Shown here in pieces: positions 56,131 to 64,000 of a stretch of DNA of 64,000 nt (positions are counted from its first letter, which is position 1; every line of letters begins with the position of its first letter). A program made the position numbers and the translations under genes. The stretch is from positions 28,050,689 through 28,114,688 of the forward strand of contig JAJEKV010000005.1 in assembly GCA_021234155.1 (NCBI GenBank), in the 5' to 3' direction. This stretch comes from Isoetes taiwanensis (taxonomy: Eukaryota > Streptophyta > Lycopodiopsida > Isoetales > Isoetaceae). The notes under the pieces are model-generated. The model saw only the letters and a program-made list of their open reading frames with translations, searched no databases and was not told the origin of the DNA.

Positions 56131-57060
56131 AGAACCTGAAAGAACATGATTCATTTCATATTTGTGCCTTTGGTTATAGAATCTTAGCAATGCATTGTAG
56201 TGCACTACATCTAGGATACTCATCATGGCCGATTGCCAATTTACGGCCTAATCATGTATCTTATTTTAGAGAGTGTGTGGTATCAACTCTCGTAAACAAG
56301 ATATCCATATACAAAGATCACCTTCTGCCTTGCGTTCCTATCAATTCTTTCTATCTGACTTTAAGAGTCATGATACACATGAAACATGAGGAAGGCATTA
56401 GCTCTGCTCCTATATGACGGGATTCTCTAAAGAATTAGTGAAGCCACAAGACTTATAAAATTTGGATCTTTTGATGACGCTCTTAAGTCTTAAATTGATA
56501 TATTTTGAAATTACGCTACATCAAGGTGCTAATTATTAGGTTCCATAATGCGTTCTTAAAAGAAGATTTAATTTAAAAAATGAAAGGATGGTTAGCTTTC
56601 TTTCTAGCCATGGTTTGGAATGTGGCGCACATTTCTTGGCACGTGTGTTTCTCTTTGAGGTCCAGTTTGATCCTTGTTGGAAGGCGAATGGCATGTCGTT
56701 ATAGAGGAGCCAGTGGCGGCGTGCCGAGTCAAGGTCCTCCAAAAAGAGAAGTCAGAACTGCCCATTCTACTTCCACCCAGCTGTCCAATATAGTTGAGAA
56801 GCTAATACTCACACTGGCTTCTTATTCTAGTTCACATGCATGCCCTAATTTAAGGGGGTTAACTCTCTCTATCACTGGTCATGCGAAATATTCTACCTAA
56901 CCTATCGGCTTAGGTGGATTGCACTTACCAGCTCGAGGGAGAGTTAAGCCCCCGGTAAATTCACATGAACCTTATAAGAAATTTCACCAATCCTGTGACG
57001 TTTGAATGTCCTAAACATCTTTACTCATTCATAATATTGTAAATAGCAAGCATTATTGGA
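56131..57060. other. No recognisable gene
   Basis: AT-rich spacer with short unassigned frames (56190-56417 plus, 56580-56900 plus). No repeats or motifs that I can name. Confidence 0.4.
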
Positions 57061-57255
57061 CTAGTAACATTTCTGTATCACACGACAATGCTTAATGCAA
57101 TATTAAGATGTTAAAAGAAAACACGTGGCTTAAATTGATGTGAAGGTTTCTTCGTTGCTAGTAACATTTCGTATGCACGTGACAATGCTTAATCTGATAT
57201 TAAGATGTTAAAAGAAACACGTGGCTTAAATTGATAGGTGAAGGTTTCTTTCGTT
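57061..57255. repeat. 97-bp tandem duplication with G-box
   Basis: CTAGTAACATTTC starts at 57061 and again at 57158. Both units contain GACAATGCTTAAT, ATATTAAGATGTTAAAAGAAA and ACACGTGGC, so a G-box/ABRE-like motif is present twice about 97 bp apart. It lies 400-600 bp upstream of the decayed gene at 57700. Confidence 0.8.
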
Positions 57256-57699
57256 TTGTAATAGATAAAGGCCAAAGAAGCGAGGCCATTTACTTCGTCC
57301 CGGACTGTGAGCAGTGAAATGCTTTGCCCTTGGCCTTTACCTTACATAAAGGCAGATGATATTTGGCGCTCATCCTTGATCATTGAAGTTGAAACAAACA
57401 AGAAATCCTCGGCCCTATGTTAGAAATCAATTTGACCATCAAGAGGACTGACTAACAGATATAAAATGGGCCGTAAAATAAAATGGGCCATTGTTACGGT
57501 TTGGTAGGAATGGTAAATTAACATTTCTGCATAAAAACGTTTCTGCTTTTTAAATCTCCCTGTTTTGTTTTTCAATTCAATAAAAATTAATCAATTCAAT
57601 TTAGTTTAATATTTCAAACCGGAAACAACAAAACATATTCTAGAAGAAAAGATCCACAGCCGTGAAAGATAGGTATTGGCCACATCCGAGTCGCACATA

Positions 57700-58690
57700 T
57701 ACAACATACGCATTAAGAGTACACTCAGCGGCTGGGCAGCTATGGCGACGGCAGATCTCTCAGACATGGCGCCACATCCTTCTCTTGGTTGCAGCGTTTC
57801 TCGTTTCCTTTTGGGTTGTAGCTGAAGCAGCAGAGGACACAAATCATGTCTACAATCCGTGCGGCAATGCAAGGATTCAGAAGCGTGATGAACTTCACAT
57901 TTGCAATTATCTTCAATAATAATCGGTCAGATTTCTACAATGGTCGATTAACTTTCTCCTTGTGACAGGCGCCTCAATCTCTATTCGGAAGGATGATGGC
58001 CCTTTTTAGACCCGAGGTGGACAAGCTCTCAATCATACAATCAATACATCCCACAATTTCTCCGGTAAGTGGGCTCTCTCTTTTCATATCTCACGGTTTC
58101 ATTTCAAGCTCATCACAGCTGGAATAGGCAATGTAGGCCTTTGAATCCAATGCTCATATTGGGATTAGGTCAAATATGCATTTCCTGCCAGTGTTGTTTT
58201 ATATATTTTGGTTTAGCTTATTCAAAGTTATTTCCTTGTTGTTAGTTTGGATTGCGGACCAATGGATCAGCATGGTTATAAGTTCTTTTTGTGTTTCTTT
58301 TGTTTTATATGGCTACATGGTATGCTTGTTTCGCCTTTTGCTTCTCGAGTTGGCTTCCTTCATACCTAGAATTTAGTACATAAATGTCAAACGCCCATTT
58401 TGTAATACGTGCTATCTGTTATATCTTTCAATTTACTCTGATACTATATCATTTGCTGCACAGCTACTATTTGCTCGATCATAGAAACACTTTCTTGATA
58501 TTAGTATCATTTTTGCTTTAATAGCAGCTCCTAAGAGCTTTAGTAGTTGCAATTGAGGCTCAGATCCACAAGAAAATATGGATATATAATGCCTAGGCAG
58601 TTCTCTTTCAGAAATGCATAACATGGAATAACCTGGACTATTTTGTTATGCAGGAATACTATGGATGCATGGTAGCATATGCGGAGTAGT
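57700..58690 (+). pseudogene. Decayed spliced gene for a secreted/membrane protein
   Basis: A signal-peptide-like stretch (RHILLLVAAFLVSFWVVAEA) is followed by VYNPCGNARIQKRD. After a one-base shift it reads FTFAIIFNNNRSDFYNGRLT, then CDRRLNLYSE in a third frame and MALFRPEVDKLSIIQSIHP in the second. A consensus donor, CCG|GTAAGT, closes the exon at 58064. An acceptor TTATGCAG at 58653 opens EYYGCMVAYAE, followed by two stops. The order NPC...GFTF.I.F, CDRRL, FRPEVD, GYMVAYA recalls a plant-specific extracellular protein family that I remember by pattern but cannot name. Three frames within 200 bases and terminal stops argue for a pseudogene, unless the sequence has errors. Confidence 0.5.
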
Positions 58691-58699
58691 AAGCCTGCT

Positions 58700-61160
58700 G
58701 CAATATCTACAGCGTTATGTTGCTGACAGTAATTATATAGTGGCGAGTTTTCACTTTGGTATGTAACTAATATTAAGGTTGTTCAGGTGGACAAACTATT
58801 GGTTTGCTGCATTCAACTTGTGATATTTTTTTTGCAGGTATTTAACTTTAACAATGGCAGACTTTCAAACATATTTATGGAAAAATGATATGTAAACGTG
58901 CAGTGGAGGGAGACACACCTCATTTGTGGTAACTTGACAAAACGCTAGAGTTGTGCTGTTCCAATCTCTAGTTGCAAACATCGTAAGGTAAAGTTGACTG
59001 CAGTCTGACATACAGCTGGCATTTTCAGGTGTAGACAAGAGTTACGAGTTTTGAATTCATGGTATCAATTTGACAATCTGCATCAGTACTCACTATATGG
59101 TCTCTACAAAAGTCTAGGATTCATTGACATCAGAATATAATAAATGGTTCTGAGACAGATTGGAGTTACCCACATTTTTGTATATTAAAGCTAATTTACA
59201 TGATATTTGTGTGCATATAGCAAACTTAAATCCTCCTCTTTGGGATTCATTATTCTATTTATATTGAAAATAGACTATATCAAGCATTCTGAGGGGAGAA
59301 TATGCAAGGTCACTTGCAAATGAGTTTGGAAACTATGCATTATCTAGAATTTCTTTTTTATAGAAGGAAATATTACCAGTGTACCATTAATGTTTTAAAT
59401 TATCATAGAACCACCAGTTTTCTCAAAATTACCAAAAGCTATTTATTTTTATTTATTTTTGTACACCGATATACCATCTCTCTTGATGGGGAAAAAATAT
59501 GGAGCTATCAATTTCATGCGAGAGCATGATTAGGTAGGCCAGTGCATACCGCTTTTCTGATTGATGCATCTGCTTTTTGGATCTTTTTCAACGTGCCTTT
59601 CACATTTCTCTCCAAGTTTTGACCAAGCTCTCATTTTCCCCAAGCGCACTCAGTGCTGTTGGGGTGAATCCCAACGGGCAGCAATGTATGGAGTGGTTGG
59701 GGGCGGGGCTTCAACCAGCGATGTAGTGTGGTGTGTGGTCGCGTGCTCCGGGATTGGATCTTTGCTGAGTGGGCGTGGCGTTAAAACCTATTATCTCGTT
59801 TCCACAAACAACGTGATATAAATAAATCCTTGCCATGGCATTTATACACAAATAATTACGGCCTGTCTTTCTTTGCCACTTCTTCTCAACATTCCTTTTT
59901 GCTCCTTTGACCAGTTGTTTAGCGTACACAATTTTTCAGTACATACGGCGTGAAGCAAGATGTTGAAACTCCCAAGAAGAAGATGCAATCTAATTGTTTT
60001 TCTAGGCTTTTCTTCTTTACTCTGAGAATGTTCACAGTGGAAGCATTACGGACATGAAACATGTCGGCGCGCCCAGCGGCGTGGAGGCATGTTGACATGC
60101 CCAAATGTTCCGAAGGAACATTAAGCATTATGAGACAAGGTAGGGCGATTACGTGAGATAAATTCTCTTGAGAATGCAAGTAAATGATTAGTGATGCAAG
60201 GTAGACACGTTGAAATGCAAAGGTAGATTTCAACCCGTGATTCCTAGATTGCATTATGCATAAGTGCCACATCAAAGATCTTATTGGATGGGAGGCGAAG
60301 CTGCTCCTACCTTGTCTTTATGAAATTGTAATGCCTTTCAAGGGTAATACAAAACATGACTCTTTGGTAATCTCTCCATGAGTAATGGTACACAAGAAAT
60401 ATACTCATGACTACAACAAACATTTCTCTTTATCACCTTACTTATATAAGTGTAATCTAAAGCGTGAGATGGCACATATATTTGATATATAGTGTTTGAT
60501 AAAAAATAACTTAAAAGGCAATGCGTCTTGACTATCAAAACAATGCAGCATTTGATGCCCGGGTTTCAACACTCACAAATACTCAAAACTACAAAGGGAA
60601 CTAAAAATGCAAGATAACAACTGATGCAAATCCATTTGCTTGAACAATGGAACATTTGTGTCGCAGGCTTGTAGTACTCCGTAGACATTGAAGACTTCAA
60701 AGGGGGATTTAGAGAACGTAAGACTATAAAAGAATTATGATCTTGAGATCCATATTTAGATAAGCATAATTGGCGGGGACTATGCTTTTAACTATTTAAA
60801 ACTAGATGCCATCCTTATCTATACATCAATAACCAGATGAGAAGCTTTTGTTGTTTACCAAATAGAGCATTAGAAGCTAATCATGGAGTACGGATAAGTT
60901 CATTGCCTTTCTATATTTCAAAAAGATTTGTCTAAACAAATTTTATAATATTGTAACAGTAATAACTTCGAAAAATATAGAGACAGAAACTAGTAGTTGG
61001 AAAATTGAAAGGGAGACTTGTAGATGACATATGGACACAATAAAGCACTTAACTTGGACAAAATAATACTTGCAAAATATACAAACAAAACTATTGGTTG
61101 GAAATTTGAAAGGGAAACTTGGAGGCGGACTTGTGGACATGCTTAAGCTACACTAGTTTT
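58700..61160. other. No recognisable gene
   Basis: AT-rich DNA. A short GC-rich patch at 59640-59800 (GGGCGGGGCTTCAACC...GGGCGTGGCG) stands out but has no open frame of note. Another GC-rich patch lies at 60060-60100. No repeats identified. Confidence 0.4.
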
Positions 61161-61167
61161 ACAATTA

Positions 61168-61250
61168 GAATGGGAATAGAATAGAATAGAGATAGAAGAT
61201 AGAGATAGAATAGAATAGAATAGAATAGAATAGAGAATAGAATAGAATAG
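61168..61250. repeat. (GAATA)n microsatellite
   Basis: About 80 bp of GAATA units interrupted by GAGATAGAAGATAGAGATA. The same pentamer marks the tails of the LINE copies at 21118, 24254 and 53201, so this may be the tail of another minus-strand LINE whose body has decayed or was never copied. Confidence 0.85.
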
Positions 61251-61499
61251 AATAACCATCATTCGAATTAAATTGGGATTATGTGTCTTAATTTTGGAAC
61301 AAATTTCATATAAGTATGTTTTTAATTGGCATATTCAAATTCACACATTTCACGAAAGAGTATGAAAGCGTAATATCATGTGTATTTTACAAAATAGTCA
61401 ATATTTCACAATATAGCACTATATTATAAAAGCGTGATAAAAGAAAATTGGCCATAGTTATTCACTTTTCTTCAAAAGCACCCCAATGATATCATAGCC

Positions 61500-62330
61500 T
61501 TCTTCTTTATATCACGAGGTATTGTAATTCTAACATTTCTACATGGAGCAGTTTTTGGAGTCCACAAGGTACAATACACTATCAAAGTCTGGCAAAAGAT
61601 CGGGATCACGAGGATTTCTCCTCCACTTCATGTCCAACAATCCAGTATCTTTCTTTAGCAAGACATCGGTCCAGCGATGCAGCGGACGCACCACCACTCC
61701 CACTGTACGGTTGGAAGTTAATATTCTTCTTTGCAAATACTCGAGAGATGGTGATGGTGTATCCCAACCACCTTTGGATAGGTCTCTAAATCTGGCTTTA
61801 CTACCACAAATTGGTGGCACTCCAAGTCAATGGAAGGTTCATAAGCTTCCATGCCTAGAAACATGGCCCTGTGTGTTCTTAGGACCAACATAGTATTTGT
61901 CCCGAGGAAAGGCAGGAGCATATTGCTTCACAGATGCTACTATCTGTCCAGCGTCCACGGCACACCTTTCACGGTCTTCCACCTAGTTTTGGGCAACCAC
62001 CCTTCTTTCAATTCTTAGAATGTGTCTACCTCCCCAACAAGTTAATCCTTCTTCAATAAGCTATCAATACACGATTGGTATCATAGAGGTTAGTTTTGCC
62101 AATACTTTATATAGCCACGGATTCCTTCCTTAATCAATCCCAATTACTTCACTTCTTTAGTAGGTTTTAGAGCTTTTTGGTTGACCTGGAGTATCATAAG
62201 CTTGCCATTCTCATCATGCCATATTTCTTTCCCTCCTCTTCCTCCTCCTTTGAAGTTCACCGTCTTCTATTCAAAAGGTTGGAATCTAGCCCTACTCACC
62301 AAAAGGTGAATTGAAGAAACCCTAGAATGA
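61500..62330 (-). pseudogene. Unrecognised coding relic, copy 1
   Basis: Minus-strand translation contains FKGGGRGGKEIWHDENGKLM, then ALKPTKEVK, IKEGIRGYIKYWQN, LKEGWLPKTRWKTVKGVPWT, YAPAFPRDKYYVGPKNTQGH and, further on, WRRNPRDPDLLPDFDSVLYL, with several stops and shifts. The same WLPKTRW and VGP(K/R) landmarks recur in copy 2. I do not recognise the family; its repetition and decay suggest a mobile or multicopy gene. Confidence 0.5.
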
Positions 62331-62339
62331 CGCTTCAAG

Positions 62340-63365
62340 ATCCAATGGATAACCATCCTACAAAACTCTTCCAATTAGGTCAATGTCAACTAATCACAAC
62401 TAGCAATCATGTACTTTTTGCCCAAGTTGGTGAGTGGCATATAATTCCTTTTAAATTCTTGCTATCATTTATTTGGGGTTATTTTTGTTTGTTTTGTGAA
62501 TGTTTTGGAGATTTTTCTCATTATTTTTTACGACTTTTACAATCTCGACTTTGTGAGTTAACTTCATTGAAATAGTTGGATATATCGGAAATCAAATTGC
62601 CTGACTACCTTGAGGCCTTGGAAATATTTATTTGCCCCTAGTTAAATTATGGATTCTAACATATTTTTTTCCTCAGTATGCATGAAAAATCATCTTGGGG
62701 GCTTAAATCCGAGGAGATGTCAAACATCTACTTGAGAGACCACTTAGGCCCTCTGAGAGGCCAAATATACACCAATCATGTCTGACTAGGACTTTGAGAT
62801 GATTTGGGACATGGAAAGACAATTGGTTCCATAATCAATAGATCACAATATCTGTTGTGCATGCTAGGCGGCCTTCCTTCCTTTATTTGTTTGTTATTCA
62901 TTGATTGAGGGTGTGCTAGATTATGCGGCACATTCAAGCGGGGATTTCACTCCTTGATGACTCATAAGTGATGCACATATTCCGTATGTTAGAGCCTAAG
63001 GATCTCTCGTAGATGTCCAGTCTTCCTTCTATCATAACTCCTTCAATGCTTCCTCTTCCGGTCGTCACAACCTTCTATTAGTGGTGTCATGATATATGAG
63101 TTTGTTGGCTTTCCTAAAACAAAGCAAAAGTGCTCGAGGCATTTTATATGGTGATACAAGGACCATCATTCATTTTTAAATTGGGATTTATGTAAAGGAT
63201 TTTGGACCATTTTAGCCTTGCAACTTTTTCCCGGGTTAGTAAATTTGCATGAGAATGTGACTTTTTTATATGACACAACATGATTGCATTAAAAATTAAA
63301 AATATTTCACATATACAATAGAGAGTTACATATTGCCAATTACTTCTCGAGTGACCCTAGAGATA
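62340..63365. other. No recognisable gene
   Basis: Spacer between the two coding relics; one plus-strand frame (62327-62575) is rich in Phe/Leu and lacks a motif. Confidence 0.4.
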
Positions 63366-63369
63366 TCAT

Positions 63370-64000
63370 AGCTTTCTTCCTCCTTCCCTGAGGTATTGTA
63401 ACCTAAGCAGTCTTACTGGGATGATCTTTAGGGTCCATGAAAACAAAATAGTATCTAACTCAACCCAATGCATCCCTTCAATAGGGTTTTTCTCTTCCAT
63501 CTCTTTACATCCAGCAGTCTCTATACCTTTCTTCCTCTGCCCACTTTGCATTTAAATGGTGCCTTTGGACACCACCACTCCACCACGAACTTTGTTCACG
63601 TGCGGTCACCTACTTCTTTTGCAAACCTGCGAGATGGGTGGCTTATCCACAGGGGTATATCTCTTTGCTGCACTCTGGTACTATAAGTGCAAATTGATAG
63701 CCAAACAAGTCATCTTTAAGGATCATAATCCTCGGCCAGAGATATTTAGGCCTTCCTTTCCTAGGACCAACATAGTGTTTTTCAGCGGTTGGAGGCCATG
63801 GACTTTCGAATACTACTAACCACATCGCCGGCTTCTCGGGTCTTATCAAGTCTCTCCACCTAGTCTTAGGTAGCCATCCATCTTTGGAGTTCATCATAGG
63901 ATGTGTCTACTTATCCAATAATCCATGTACCCGTGTCCAATAATCTATCAATGCAAGGTTGGTATCGCCAGGTTATTTTCCAATACTGATGTATTGAAAT
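63370..64000 (-). pseudogene. Unrecognised coding relic, copy 2 (runs off the window)
   Basis: Minus-strand translation gives SKDGWLPKTRWRDLIRPEKP, then FESPWPPTAEKHYVGPRKGR and PKYLWPRIMILKDDLFGYQF, parallel to copy 1 (WLPKTRW, KYYVGPKN). Non-coding parallels are CTGAGGTATTGTAA and TCTATCAATGCAAGGTTGGTATC. Direct orientation, about 1.85 kb from copy 1. The start lies beyond the window. Confidence 0.5.

Noticed and set aside
59690-59830. GC-rich patch as an RNA gene
   Set aside because: No fold, box motif or repeat partner could be shown.

Overview
The window looks like nuclear DNA of a land plant, most likely a seed-free vascular plant such as a fern. That is an inference. It rests on decayed PLS-class pentatricopeptide-repeat (PPR) sequences whose wording (NMYGKCG, an E-type tail with AWKKP) is typical of such genomes, on an intron-rich nuclear gene, on Ty1/copia and Ty3/gypsy LTR retrotransposons, on several LINE families, and on a tyrosine-recombinase relic. 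There is no prokaryotic gene organisation.

Only one gene looks intact: a 15-exon ADCK1-type ABC1/AarF atypical kinase (44119-48454, plus strand, 588 codons predicted), with all ABC1 motifs and GT-AG introns. Almost everything else is mobile DNA or dead coding sequence.

Layout: 1-7300 holds a PPR relic, a Helitron-like end, an array of heat-shock-element-like pentamers, a tRNA-derived SINE-like segment, a 112-bp satellite, a 5' gene fragment and a perfect 31-bp hairpin. At 7335-13902 a minus-strand PPR pseudogene is split by a complete but dead copia element (7767-12515, TSD GCTGC, half-tRNA primer site). At 14896-20268 there is a nearly full-length LINE (family A), with a 346-bp tandem repeat immediately before it. 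At 20870-29560 there are truncated copies of LINE families A and B in both orientations, a 275-bp MITE inside one of them, tandem duplications, a G-rich tract and a tyrosine-recombinase fragment. At 30031-33910 there is a Helitron-like end, a cytochrome P450 relic and an LTR-less copia fragment. At 34418-41099 there is a gypsy element with both LTRs; its LTRs carry a heat-shock-element palindrome upstream of the TATA box. Its reverse transcriptase is interrupted by a ~950-bp foreign segment with promoter-like motifs and a Cys-rich 93-codon ORF. At 41100-44110 there is a PPR fragment and a MITE just upstream of ADCK1. At 48455-64000 there is another family A LINE (minus), a decayed spliced gene for a secreted or membrane protein, short tandem duplications, and two copies of an unrecognised coding relic.

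The elements record successive nesting: copia in PPR, MITE in LINE, foreign cassette in gypsy. The most unusual signals are the two HSE-type arrays (intergenic and LTR), the cassette inside the gypsy RT, the tyrosine-recombinase relic, and two LINE families sharing one ATTCT pentanucleotide tail.
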